NCBI GenBank assembly: GCA_028023455.1
Contig: JAQFVV010000020.1
Span: 6,617,092-6,681,091, forward strand
Reading direction: 5' to 3'
Length of the DNA stretch: 64,000 bases
Source of the DNA: Epiperipatus broadwayi
Taxonomy: Eukaryota > Onychophora > Udeonychophora > Euonychophora > Peripatidae
The stretch's first letter is position 1. Each line of letters starts with the position of its first letter. The notes below the pieces were generated by a model. That model saw only the letters and a program-made list of their open reading frames with translations. It had not been told where the DNA came from and ran no database searches. Position numbers and translations under genes: made by a program. Positions 46,740 to 57,744 of this stretch are shown piece after piece.

Positions 46740-47725
46740 AAACAAAACAAAATGGTAGACAGAATGTCAAAAATAACAACAAAAGGTTGAAAATTAAAAT
46801 TACCATGAATATTTAAACCAATTCACAAAATATAAACATATTTTATACATATCACTTGCTGTTTATTTCACATCTTATATTGCTACCTTTAAACTTCTGC
46901 AACAAGCCTTGTTTTCTCCCTCTGGAAGTCTTCACCATCTATTATTGTTTTTTATGTTAGCAATATTCTTCAAGAGAACTGACCAATTTTGCATTTTTAA
47001 GACCATCTTTGAAATAACTTTTATGATGTAAATGAAATTTTTCTTTTTATATAAAATAGTATTTTTAGAATATGTTAGTAATCATTTGATGATCTATCTA
47101 TCAAAAAATATATCATTATTGACTTGTTCAATTAAACTTCTTCAAATGGACGATCATTTTTTTTATTACAATCAGTTTTATTAACTATAAATATTGTCTA
47201 ATGTTTAGCTTGAAAATTTGCCATCAAGAAAATTCATATGTTCTATACATTAATATTTAGAATAGAAATTAAATATTTTATTATTAACACTACTTCTTCT
47301 CTGTTACCATTACAAATAGTGATATTACTACTACTTGTACTGCTTAAATAAGTAATCAGCCAGACATAATGACATTTCCTGATTTTATGAGATAGGTCAT
47401 TTTTAGACCATGTAGGTTCTTCTAGATTTTTGGGTAAAAAACTGAGCTGCCAAATTATTTACTGAATGAAAGATTCTGTCCCAAATTCCATTACAAAAAT
47501 TCTCATTGTTCACCACTAGAGACTTTTAATCTGTTAATTCTAGGTCTTCATTGCTTTAACTATGATAAGAACCTTGCATACTTATTGCATATTTAATATT
47601 TAAATACAAATATATTATATTTACTTTTAACTTAGAAGTAATTAGAAGGGATTTGAACCAGTCTTTAAAAGTGCCTTTAGTCATCAACTCAATCTTATAC
47701 AACTGATACACATACATACAAAGAA
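46740..47725. other. AT-rich spacer, nothing recognised
   Basis: No feature recognised. Confidence 0.45.
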
Positions 47726-47734
47726 GATGTAAGA

Positions 47735-47935
47735 CATGATAATCTGGATCAACTGATGAGTGCTAGTTCAGCATGAAATACATATATTAGAGATCAAGTA
47801 TCTTTTTTGCATGTATGTGGTTGTGTTTATCAGATGTATAAGATGGAGTTTATGATTAAAGTGAGCTTGAAAGTGTGGGTTCAAATTCCCTCTAATTATT
47901 GCACATTTATATAATCAATACTAATTTATGTATAC
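47735..47935 (+). mobile_element. HH-A hammerhead element, solo copy (A4)
   Basis: Ribozyme plus the tRNA-like tail (GTATAAGATGGAG ... GTGGGTTCAAATTCCC). The internal region is missing. Confidence 0.75.
47740..47796 (+). ncRNA. Hammerhead ribozyme, HH-A family (A4)
   Basis: CTGATGA, strong stem II GTGCT/AGCAT around AGTTC, GAAA and ATACATAT with cleavage base A are present. Stem I is partly decayed on the 3' side (TTAGAGATC in place of TTGGTGATT). Confidence 0.7.
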
Positions 47936-48162
47936 AAACAAAAGGTTAAATTAAGGATTGATGAACTTTAAATCTACAAGTTGTCATTATACATTATTGT
48001 ATTTGTATTTCATAGTAATGTCTCAGGGATGAAATAAAATTGTGGTAGACAGTCATTGAATCATTTATCCTTTTTACATAAGCAATAAATAGTACAACTG
48101 CACATTATCAAACAGAATGGTTAGATTAGAATATATAGAGACTGCAAATATTAATCTCCATT

Positions 48163-48382
48163 TAAAACAGGCAAAACTCTTCATACAGTAGTGCCACTCA
48201 GTGCAAGCTAGAGTAATCAATGAATGCCAGAACGCTTGTGCATAAAATCCCTATCTAGTGTCTACTCATCCAATATCCCCAGACTAGTTTCTAGCTTGTG
48301 ACTTTTGTCTGTGAGGAGCCTTGGATCTGAGAGCACAGCAGCTTAGGATCATGTGATGTTTAGTGGTTTAACTTCCATTCAT
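48163..48382 (-). mobile_element. HH-B element, mostly left arm (B7)
   Basis: Minus-oriented arm from TTTAAAACAGGCAAAACTC to the ribozyme, then a jump to the tail TCATGTGATGTTTAGTGG. The ribozyme at 48282-48311 keeps GAAA and ACTAGT but its first box is CAGACAA, so it is inactive. Confidence 0.75.
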
Positions 48383-48384
48383 TA

Positions 48385-48805
48385 AATGGCTACTTTTCAC
48401 ACTATCTATTAAAAATATCTATAATAATCAGTTCATTAGTAAGTCTCAGATGTGTTAATTGTAATAATTGATAAATTTGTCATTTAATATTAAAAGTAAT
48501 CAAATGGTTGTTTGTTTGTGGGGCCATAAAATATTTGAATGCCAGAAGAGACAGTGATGCAATCCATGGACCTTTAATGCCCAAATCTGCCACTTTGCCA
48601 CTGCTCTAAGCTGTATAGAGATTTTAAAAACCCAAATTATTTGTATTATCTATCATCTGATAGACTAACTAATACTATAATATTCAGATTATTTCCCACT
48701 AGTTATTAAAATATTAAAGAGACATACAACTGGTACCAAATGCTATTAAATAAGCTTAAAGTTACAGGGATTAAATTAAATCTAAAAATTATTAAAATGG
48801 AAATA
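48385..48805. other. Spacer with a possible decayed SINE
   Basis: 48520-48612 on the minus strand resembles the tRNA-like head at 39.8 kb (TTAGAGCAGTGGCAAAG). Otherwise nothing is recognised. Confidence 0.3.
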
Positions 48806-48812
48806 ATATTCA

Positions 48813-48934
48813 TTAAGGCTGTAGCCGCAAGCACATGCGTATAAAATGCGATAGTTAGGGACCTCTACAGGTCTTAAAACCACAGGTCCCTACTATCGCA
48901 TTTTATATGCATGTGCTTGAGGCTACAGCCTTAA
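48813..48934. mobile_element. Short hairpin MITE (foldback F) with TTAA at both ends
   Basis: TTAAGGCTGTAGCC and GGCTACAGCCTTAA bound a 122 bp element whose arms are almost perfectly inverted (AGCACATGCGTATAAAATGCGA and GCATTTTATATGCATGTGCT). The centre is AGGGACCTCTACAGGTCTTA. TTAA ends recall piggyBac-type targets, but TA or TTAA could equally be part of the element. Confidence 0.8.
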
Positions 48935-48939
48935 TAAAT

Positions 48940-49440
48940 ATTATTTACGTAATCAATGTGCGTTTAAATAAATTTATAATTAAAATGGAAATAGTTTAAT
49001 ATTTAGGATTTTATAAAATTGTTATTAGAAATAGTGCACATTTATATTTAACATTTGAAATAATGTTTGCAAGTTTTACCAACTTTAGGCTACATTTTCT
49101 TGAATCATAAAAATAATAGTCTAATTTCTGAAGGTGAACTTATCTTAGCCAATAGAAAAAAAGGATATCTGTTTATGCTCTTTCACTTTTCAAGAATGTT
49201 ATAAACCATTTGTTAATATTGGCATATATATACATATCAATATTCTAACTGACTTTTCAGAATTGTCACATTAAGTCATCTATGTAGGCAAAGCCGGAAA
49301 TAAACATTGAAAATTTTAAATCATTAATTTTCTATTGTCTGCTAATTGAAAAAGCATTCATTTATGCTAAATTTCAATTTAGAAAAAATATGAGTAAGTG
49401 AGAGTAAACAAATTTATAACATTTTAATGAAAGTTATCAT
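48940..49440. other. AT-rich spacer, nothing recognised
   Basis: No feature recognised. Confidence 0.45.
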
Positions 49441-49451
49441 AGAGTTAATAT

Positions 49452-50149
49452 GTAATATACAGACTTTCAGACGATCCACCACTCTCCACACTATCTCATA
49501 ACACTGATTTACTTGAACACATATATGTTGAAAAGATAAATAATCACCAATATCCGTATTTTATGCTAAACCAGCAATCATCAGTTAGTCCAGATTACCA
49601 TCACCACACACATATGCTATAAGTGCTCAGATATATATTAAGATAGCCAATTCTCATACTTTAATGGACAGGCTTCAATCTACTCCACACTCCAACTCTT
49701 CAACCATCCATCCAATTGAAAATCTGATGAAGAAATGCTCAAAGGCCACCCTGAGGCTGAGATTCTTTTCACACCCATGTTGACCTAAGATTAATCTAAC
49801 CCCTCATACACAGGACATAATCCATTTAATACAAGGGATGGGCAGACATTTCTACTATGTAATAACTGAATTTTAGTATGAGAATTGGCTATCTTAATAT
49901 ATATCTGAGCACTTATAGCATATATGTGTGGAGATGGTAATCTGGACCAACTGATGATTTCTGGTTTAGCATGAAATACATATATTGGTGATTATTTTTC
50001 TTTTCAACGTATATGTGTTCAAGTGTATCAGTGTTATGAGATAGTGTGGAGAGTGGTGGGTCGTCTGAAAGTCTGTGCTCATATACCCTATATATTACAT
50101 ATATAAACACAGGTATATAATAAGCCTGTGTGTTTCAGTTATTACATAC
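49452..50149. mobile_element. HH-A foldback element with 9 bp TSD (A5-A6)
   Basis: Arms of about 200 bp (49470-49668 minus, 49870-50070 plus) flank the internal region (GGACAGGCTTCAATC ... GATGGGCAGAC). AGTTAATAT at 49443-49451 and 50150-50158 is the TSD. The minus hammerhead at 49551-49584 has AAAA for GAAA; the plus one at 49951 is intact in its core. So each strand of this locus encodes a ribozyme at the 3' side of the internal region. Confidence 0.87.
49938..49994 (+). ncRNA. Type I hammerhead ribozyme, HH-A family (A6)
   Basis: Core CTGATGA and GAAA, ATACATAT, cleavage base A. Stem I is complete: inner ACCAA/TTGGT and outer TAATC/GATTA with a TGG bulge. Stem II has one mismatch (TTCT/AGCA). 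Confidence 0.8.
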
Positions 50150-50159
50150 AGTTAATATA

Positions 50160-50855
50160 TAAAAAAGGTATAAAAACCCACATACATTTAATCACAAAAG
50201 TCTTACACAAAGTACAGGGATCTCACATTGATTTCTTAACTGGTTTAGACTGATATATATCTACTGGCCATTAGCATCAATTAAAATTTTGGATAGGTCA
50301 ATAATGAAACACTTTTAATATTTTCATAGTCTAAAAAACTTCAAATAACAAAATTTAAAAATATTGATTCCATATATTTATTCTTGAACATAATGGGAAA
50401 ATTGAGATAATGATAGGAAAAACATGTACCTAATAAGGTTATTCCAGGTAACTATATTATCTGCTTGAATAGATTTATATTAGCTAAGACTATTAATGCC
50501 ATAGGTAGAACTCCAGTTAAAGAATCTTGGAAATAATTTTTGAGAGCAAACATATTGATTGTCAAGGTGAATCAGACATAAATGTTAATATATGCATTAA
50601 GATTTGGCAAAATGGGTCCCTACTATTGCCATAAACTAATAAAGAAAATAGTCTCACATTAAAATGAATGAATATTTTTCATACTACCAAACCAGAGAAT
50701 AATTGTTAATCATAAATAATGATACATATTGAGATATCACCTAGCAACTAATTTATATGCCAGTAAGAAAACAAATGCACATATAATCAATAAAGAAACC
50801 CATTTTTTCATCAGCAAAGAGGTTGAGAATTTATGAGTGAAAAGAATTGTAGAAA
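50160..50855. other. AT-rich spacer, nothing recognised
   Basis: No feature recognised. Confidence 0.45.
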
Positions 50856-50861
50856 AGTAAT

Positions 50862-50964
50862 GCATTTGTGGTCAAGAGATCAGCACAACTGCTTTGCACT
50901 TGCAGGCAGTTTCCCAGGTTGCAGGTTCGCGTCCCCGCCAATGCTATGACACTTTAAAAAAAAT
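50862..50964 (+). mobile_element. Short tRNA-Gly-derived SINE, decayed
   Basis: Same family as 15.6 and 40.1 kb (GCATTTGTGGTCAAGAG, GCACTTGCAGGCAGT, GCAGGTTCGCGTCCC, CAATGCTATGACACTTT, A-tail). No clear TSD. Confidence 0.82.
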
Positions 50965-50969
50965 CTAGA

Positions 50970-51465
50970 GAGATATCAACTGCAATTCCAATATAAAAGC
51001 ATTTGTTATGAAGTCATCAGTTCACATAGAAAAAAATCATAAATTATTTATCTGGAATGATGCCAACTATTTGCATAAATATAATAACTAACGCCTTATA
51101 TTAAAAATGGTAAATCGATTGCAATGATGTTTAAATCTGCACATTTCGTTATCACATATTTTTATAAGTCAGGCTATTTCAAAACATCTTAAATACTAAC
51201 CATGTAGAGTCATTTTACTCATTTTATGAATTCACCTTCATCAAAAAATTTACATCAATTTATTGTCATAATTGACTTGGATAATGGCATTGTTCCAGGC
51301 AATTGGTAAGAAAAGATTCCCAAAATGTATTTACATTGCAGAATGATTGTTAATTTTTTCATGTAATGCAGCTATCAGATAAATAAATGTTTCTTGAATT
51401 ATAACTGAAGATGACATTTTTCTAAATTTACTTATATAGTTGTAATTTTATATTAAACTATTTCC
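50970..51465. other. AT-rich spacer, nothing recognised
   Basis: No feature recognised. Confidence 0.45.
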
Positions 51466-51469
51466 GTCA

Positions 51470-51985
51470 TCTAATATGAGTATTGAATGTCTTTAGAAAA
51501 AATTAACTTTATTTAAATATTCCAAATACATTCAACTGTTAGTGATACCACATCAGACAGGTTAATATATGCGCAACATTTCAAGCAGTATTATTCTGTC
51601 CTCTTCCTCAGGTAATGCTGGACAGGCCAGTGACAGTATTAGCAGAAGGGATTCGAACCTGGACCTTTAGATTCTTGAGTATTGAATTTTATGGTACCGC
51701 TCTAACCAACCCTAAAATTCAATAGTCAAGAATCTAAGGATCCAAGGTTCAAATCCCATGCTAGTACCAGCAACATCTGAAGAAGAGGGGAAATAATACC
51801 TCTTGAAATGTTGTGCATATATTAACTTGTTTGATGTGCTATTATTAACAGTTGAATGTATTTGGAATATTTAAATAAAGTTAAATTTTTCTAAAGACAT
51901 TCAATACTCTTATTAGATTATGGAAATAGTCCAATATAAAATTACAATTAGAACACCAACATCACAAACCTTCAGGAAAGCATTA
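51470..51985. mobile_element. tRNA-derived SINE family G, foldback pair
   Basis: A minus-oriented copy (51475-51710) and a plus-oriented copy (51710-51985) meet at the tRNA-like heads. Both show B-box words (GATTCGAACC on the minus copy, GGTTCAAATCCC on the plus), the GAAGAAGAGG..CCTCTT body and the TTGAATGTATTTGGAATATTT tail. Confidence 0.75.
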
Positions 51986-52803
51986 TTTACATATTATTTT
52001 AAGATGGATTAACCTAAAAATTAATTATCTATAAAAGTACTTTACATCATTATAAAAAATAACTTAATATAAAAAAATACAAACAATTTTTTTAAAAAAA
52101 CGTGTATTTAATAAAATTACTAAAATTGACATCACAACATATTCCGAATAAAGGTTAGATACCAAATCATATCTCATATATGACTTAATTTAGCAACATT
52201 TTCTGTAACAACTATTATAATTTAAGTCTCTACTATAAATGCTGATTCAAAACATATTAATCAACATCATCACCATCATTTTCAACCATTATCTATCCAC
52301 TATAAGATGGTCTTCCCAAGTTCAATACATCTCCAAACTCTAGCCTCTCTTGTCCACATCACACCAGCACACTTGCTTATTTCATTCATCCATCTCACAC
52401 ATGGACTTTTTCTTGGTCTTTTAAAATCTCTTGGAATTCAATTTAACATATCAACTGCCCATTTATTATTATTTCATCCCATAATATGCCTAACCCAACT
52501 CCACTTCAGTCTCTTAATTCTCTCAGTGATGTCAGTAACACCTGTTGGTTCTCTCACCTCATGTATTTTATTTTGATATTTTCTTGTGATTCCTAATATG
52601 CATCTCTCCATACTTCTTCCAGTGGTATGAAGTTTTTGTATTGATCTTTTGTTAAAGGTCCAAATTACAGATCCATAAGTAAAAACAGAAAAAACACATT
52701 TATTAAAAACTTTTCTTTTCAAACACAGGCACATTTACTTTTAATATTAAGTAATTAATGTTATATATACAGTTTGCAAAACAAACTCTTAACAAGATTT
52801 CAG

Positions 52804-52864
52804 AATACCCTCAACCCCAAACTGGTTTCTGCATCTAGCGTCATCAGTGAGGTGTTAGGATATT
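52804..52864 (-). ncRNA. Type I hammerhead ribozyme, HH-D family (D1)
   Basis: On the minus strand: CTGATGA, stem II GC/GC around TAGAT, GAAA, ACCAGT, cleavage base T. Stem I is intact: inner ACCTCA/TGGGGT and outer AATATCC/GGGTATT, separated by an internal loop. The palindrome has one change from ACCGGT. Confidence 0.78.
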
Positions 52865-53254
52865 CATTAGATTAAAAATACTAGGACTAACTCAGCACTT
52901 TATCTAATGTATAACTATTGAGAAGAAAATCTGAAACTTTCAGACATCTATATATCTAAACATCCAGCTATCTAACTCAAATAGCCACCTCACCAATGAC
53001 ACTAGATGCAGAAACCAGTCTGTGACATCTGACTGATTTTTTCAATTTATTTTTTGCTACTAAGGCTTTGGTGATTTTATATTGCTAGAGCTATTAATAT
53101 ATGGTGTATCTGAACTTAGTTCAGTCCCATATGGCTATTTGAGTTAGATAGCTGGATTTTTATACATATAGATGTCTGAAAGTTTCAGATTTTCTTCTCA
53201 ATAGTTATACATTAGATAAAGTGCTGGGTTTGTCCTAGTATTTTTAATCTAATG

Positions 53255-53315
53255 AATATCCTAACACCTGACTGACGACACTAGATGCAGAAACCGGTCT
53301 GGGGTTGAGGGTATT
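53255..53315 (+). ncRNA. Type I hammerhead ribozyme, HH-D family (D3)
   Basis: CTGACGA, GAAA, perfect palindrome ACCGGT, cleavage base C at 53299. The outer stem I AATATCC/GGGTATT is intact; the inner helix has one mismatch. Stem II is weakened (AC/GC). Confidence 0.75.
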
Positions 53316-55809
53316 CTCAAAGCTTGTTAAGAGTTTGTTTTGAGAACTCTATACATAACATTTGTAAACATGAGCTTTATTAAAATTAGGTCATGTGACA
53401 TCTGACTTTATTTTTTATCAAAAAATATTAAGTTATATCTGCTAAAAGCTTTCTATCCAAGTTTAATATGATTAATTTCATCCATTATGTCTTCATCTGT
53501 AGTAATAATCTAAGATATTTGTAATTGTTAACTTCTTCTAAAACATCATTATCAATCTTTATTTTCTTTTGATAAAATCCATTGAACATTAATTTAGCCT
53601 TTCTAACATTTACCTATAATCCTTCTTTTTTATGTTTCATCTGATAATTTTTGCAACATTTCCTGAAGCTCTAAAGCATTATTTGCAAAAACAACTATAT
53701 CATCTACAAAATGCAGATGACTTAAATAATCTTCCTTTACATCAACTCTCTTAGCAAAAATACTTCTTGCAAAACTGCTGTAAAAAGTTTTGAAAATATG
53801 GAATCACTTTGTCATACATTCTTTTGAATGTTAATCTTTTTAATATCATTATCTAATTTAGATGCTTCTGGTGAATTTTTATAAAGATTCCTTAGAATAT
53901 GATAATATCACGAGCCTATACCATGGTGATCCAATGTTTTAATCACTAAAGAAATGCTTATAGAATCAAATGCCTTTTCATAATCTACAAATCCAAAGCA
54001 TACTGGCAAGTCATATCCATTGGTCTTCTCTCAATACTTGGATATAATCCATTGAACTAAAACCAATTTTAAATCCAGCTTGTTCTTTTAGTTGGTTAAA
54101 ATCCAAAGTTCATTATACATGAGTTGTAATAATTTTGGTAAAAATTTTGTATTAAGATGATAAAAATCTGACAGGTCTGTTTTTTTCTAATACTTCCTTT
54201 ATCACCTTGTTTAAATATTAATACTGCATTCTTCCAATCATCTGGTACATCCTTACCATTTAGGTATTTGGTATATAACTTCACAAAAGTGTTTCTATTT
54301 CTTCACCTGTTTCTTTTAAGATATTGATTATAATTCCATCATTATCTGGAGATTTTCCCTCTTCATAAATTTAACTGCATGTCTCACTTCTTCATTTAAA
54401 ATCCTAGACAATTCAAAAAATATGGTAGTTGTAGAAGGCACTTTTCCTTGTTCTTTATTGCTATATAACTATTAATAGAATTCTTCTACAAATTTTATGA
54501 TATCTTTTTTTTAGTAATAGTTCCATTTCTTTTCCTTATTGCAAAAAAATTTTTTTTACTATTACTAAGATGTTGTTTTACATGCTTGAGACATCCTCTT
54601 CTATAGCTTTCCTTGCTTGTTCATAATTATAATTTATTTTTATTGCACCATTTTACAAAATTCAAGATGTTCAATTCTCCTTGATGCATCATTTTTATAT
54701 TTTTTCATATTTCTTCTTTTCTTTATAAATTATTGTCTAAGTAGAAATTGTATTACTCCATTCCTGCTTTTTTATACCGACTACTTTTGTTGCAGTTTTT
54801 AAAAGTATATCAGTTATTTTCCTATTGATTTTGTTCAAATCTGAATCATGTTCAAAATCTGTTAATATTTGAAAATGATTTGCAAATCGCAATTTAAGTT
54901 CATTGGAATGTTTCTGAAGATTAGGAATATCAACTATGAATATTTTTTTCTTAATAGTTTTTCTCTCTCTCTAGTTTTACATTCACACATATCTTACATT
55001 TCATTAATTGATAATCACTTCCTGTGTTAAATTTATTAAGAATATTACAATTTTAAAAAACATATTTTGTGTTAGTTGAAATATAATCCAAATCTACTGT
55101 GCTTTCATTTGAATATTTCCTTGTCCATTTTCACTTACTGTTTTCTCAAAAAACAAAAAGGAATTCATAATATAAAATGTCTATCAACATAACCCAAATT
55201 TACCTACAGTACTCCCATCTTTCAATTGTTTACCAATTCTAGCATTAAAGTCTTCCATGACAATTTTAAAATGTTATATGGTTTTATCAAAAGCTTGTTA
55301 TACATCCATATAAACATTCTACTTCTTCATTACAATGAGAACTTGTTGGGACATAAACCTGAATTACTTGCATTTGATTTCTGCTATTAAGTTGGATAAC
55401 TATTATTGTCGCTCTGTTCAATACACCATCAATCTCTACAATGTTGTTCTTCCACTTTTTATTTATAATGAATCCTATTCCACTTGCACATCCAATCTCG
55501 GGCATTCATAGTACAGTACATATCCATTTTTGAATCAATTGTCTCTTCACATTTTTTTTAATTTTACAAAGTCAACATCCTATTTAATATTAGACATCTC
55601 TTCTTCCAATTCTTGCAATTTTTCTTTAATTGAAAGTGATCTTCAGTTGTAAATACCTAAATAAAAGTTCATCATTAAATGGCAGTCTGAGTCCATAATC
55701 AGGAGATTCTTAGATCCCTCAACCTTTGGCCACCAACCCTGCTTTGGCTAGAAATATTACAACCTTTTGGGAATAACCATTATTATTTTGTCTGTCATGA
55801 TTGTAAATG

Positions 55810-56755
55810 TCCATTAGAAAAAAAATCATTTTGTTAATTCTGCCTTCAAGAATACTCATCTAATATTTCAGTTAAGAGCTATTAGGCAACTAAGAAGAAA
55901 GTCATTGGTGTTTTTGATTTTAGATTCAGAGGTAAAAAGTCAATAAACTCACCACACTGGGTAACACATGTTGGTGAACAGCTCATCCAAGTTTATGTAC
56001 TACATGAATAATCACATAGTAATCAAAGCTGTAATAAAAAGAATGTATGGAAGAGTTATTAGATATTTTCCCTGCTTGGTTCCTTTGAGGCCTCCAAAAA
56101 GATTCAAATGATCTCTCTTCAATTAACAGCAAATTCCTTTCTGTAACATTATTTGATGATATATTTTATTTCCCTTCATCATGACTTGCCAATACAAAGA
56201 GCTAATTCTGTTTTCATTTCATTGTGCAATGTAAAACGACTTTTCTAGTAACTCCAAAGATACTGCATAGTTTGTTATGTATCTTTTCATTGCTAAACTA
56301 ACATTATTGGCTGTGATCACTTCTTATTATCTCATAAAAAACTGCATTTAAATAAATAAAGCATTGCTTTATTTATATCCATATAAAACTAATATTGGTC
56401 AATAAAAAATAATTATATGGTTCATTGCTTAAAGAGTTCACGAGAAAACCAAATAGTAAAAGTCTCTGAATTATTGAGATCTAAAGTCTACTACAATACT
56501 AAATAATTCATCAATACAAAAATTAATGAAAGGCAACTAAAAGATAAATAAAATATAATAAAAATGAATATTTTATAAAAACTAAACACAATATGTATGT
56601 AGATAGTAGATGTTTTCTTGTATATTTGGTTCCAAACTTTCCAGTGGATGCATAAAATTGGATAATAGAAAACCTTTTATTATATACAAGTTTAAAATTA
56701 ACATTCACACATGTGATACAATTTAAGTTAAGAATGTGTACATATTAAGATATTA
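55810..56755. other. AT-rich spacer, nothing recognised
   Basis: No supported gene or repeat. Confidence 0.45.
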
Positions 56756-56764
56756 ATAAAAATA

Positions 56765-57737
56765 CATCTGGATCTTGTTTTATGTGGTAGATAGGTTTCA
56801 CAGAAAACCCGCATTAAAAAAATCGCACAAAAATAGACTTAACTTACCTTGAAAAATGGGGGATATGTTCCAGTAATTTTCAGAAATATAAAAGCAAAGC
56901 AACAAGGAAAAATTACTTTAAAATTCACATCAAAAAAATAAAGAAATAAAGTATGACTAATAAAAAATTTCAAATATATGAAAAAAATTAATACAAGACA
57001 AACTTTTTTTACCTTTTTTATTAACTACAGTATTTAATTTTACATTTTTCATACTTATTTTAATCACTACCACTAGCATTAATTTGTAAACAGGTAAGAA
57101 ACCAGATTCAATGTGATGTGATGCATTGTGGCTTCTCCTTAAATAAAGTCAAGAATCGCTCAGTAATTATGCCCAGAGAAACCTGTTAGCCAGTTTATTT
57201 TTATTCGTAATGTGATGTACAACTGCGCCACTTTTAGTCTTGTGCTGTGTTAATGGTTTTTGTTTCTATATTAAAAAAATGAGATTGCAATCAAAGCAAA
57301 ATGATTATACATTATCATTAGAATGATTATTTTTAGTTTATAAAATCTTCAGTTTTTATTTTAAAAATCTAAAAGATTATTTAGTTCTGTTATATATAAC
57401 AAAATACGTTTTAAAAATTTAAATTTTTTGAATATTTATTGCAATATTTTTATACGTAAGTATAAATCTATTATTATTATTTACTCATTAGTATAAATAG
57501 GCTATTTACATAGAAGCTAAGATTTTAAATACAGCTTCAGGCCATATTCACGTTAGCTGCTAATATAATGTTATATTTTTGAAAAAAAAAGTATTTCCAG
57601 TCAAAATAAGTTATTAATAATTTAAATTTCTTGATATCTAATAAATATAGTGAAATCTGAAAAATATTAAGAAGAAACATGAATTGCATAACTTCAAAAT
57701 CGCATTAAAATAATCCACATAAAACAAGACCCAGGTG
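56765..57737. mobile_element. DNA transposon relic with ~23 bp terminal inverted repeats and TA target
   Basis: CATCTGGATCTTGTTTTATG(TGG) at the left and its inverted partner (CCA)CATAAAACAAGACCCAGGTG at the right, each next to TA (56763-56764, 57738-57739). A TA target and this length suggest a Tc1/mariner or pogo type. Subterminal words (ACCCGCATTAAAAAAATCGC and AAAATCGCATTAAAATAATC) are also inverted. No transposase frame survives. Confidence 0.65.
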
Positions 57738-57744
57738 TAAATAA

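Larger units (their letters stand above)
52753..53423. mobile_element. HH-D hammerhead element inserted in a LINE with 10 bp TSD
   Basis: AATATTAAGT flanks the element (52743-52752 and 53424-53433) and LINE sequence continues on both sides, which proves insertion into an existing LINE copy. The ends are inverted (AACAAACTCTTAACAAG and CTTGTTAAGAGTTTGTT). It contains one minus hammerhead (52820-52847), one decayed plus hammerhead (52993-53020, first box CCAATGA) and one plus hammerhead (53272-53299). The internal module CTGAACTTAGTTCAGTCCC at about 53110 is shared with HH-B and HH-C. The plus and minus halves meet near 52985. Confidence 0.9.
52262..55800 (-). pseudogene. Near full-length RTE-like LINE, decayed and interrupted
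   Basis: Read on the minus strand from about 55800. A leader with GGTTGGTGGCCAAAGGTTGAGG is followed by an AP-type endonuclease (start near 55650: IYN*RSLSIKEKLQELEEEM; then GCASGIGFIINKKWKNNIVE and MQVIQVYVPTSSHCNEEVE at 55.3-55.5 kb). A linker and reverse transcriptase follow (DDWKNAVLIFKQGDKGS at 54.2 kb; catalytic box FVDD at 53699-53710), then the C-terminal region (CLKRKVFNKCVFSVFTYGS, MERCILGITRKYQNK) and a 3' end of GAT triplets at 52262. Many frameshifts exist. HH-D sits inside it at 52753-53423. It is the longest member of its family here, about 2.9 kb without the insert. Confidence 0.87.

Noticed and set aside
52307-52576. 89-codon plus-strand frame in the LINE 3' region, and its equivalents at 43.3 and 44.7 kb
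   Set aside because: These are antisense shadows of the conserved LINE C-terminal region.
54617-54802. Small plus-strand F/Y-rich frame
   Set aside because: It is antisense to the decayed LINE linker and has low complexity.
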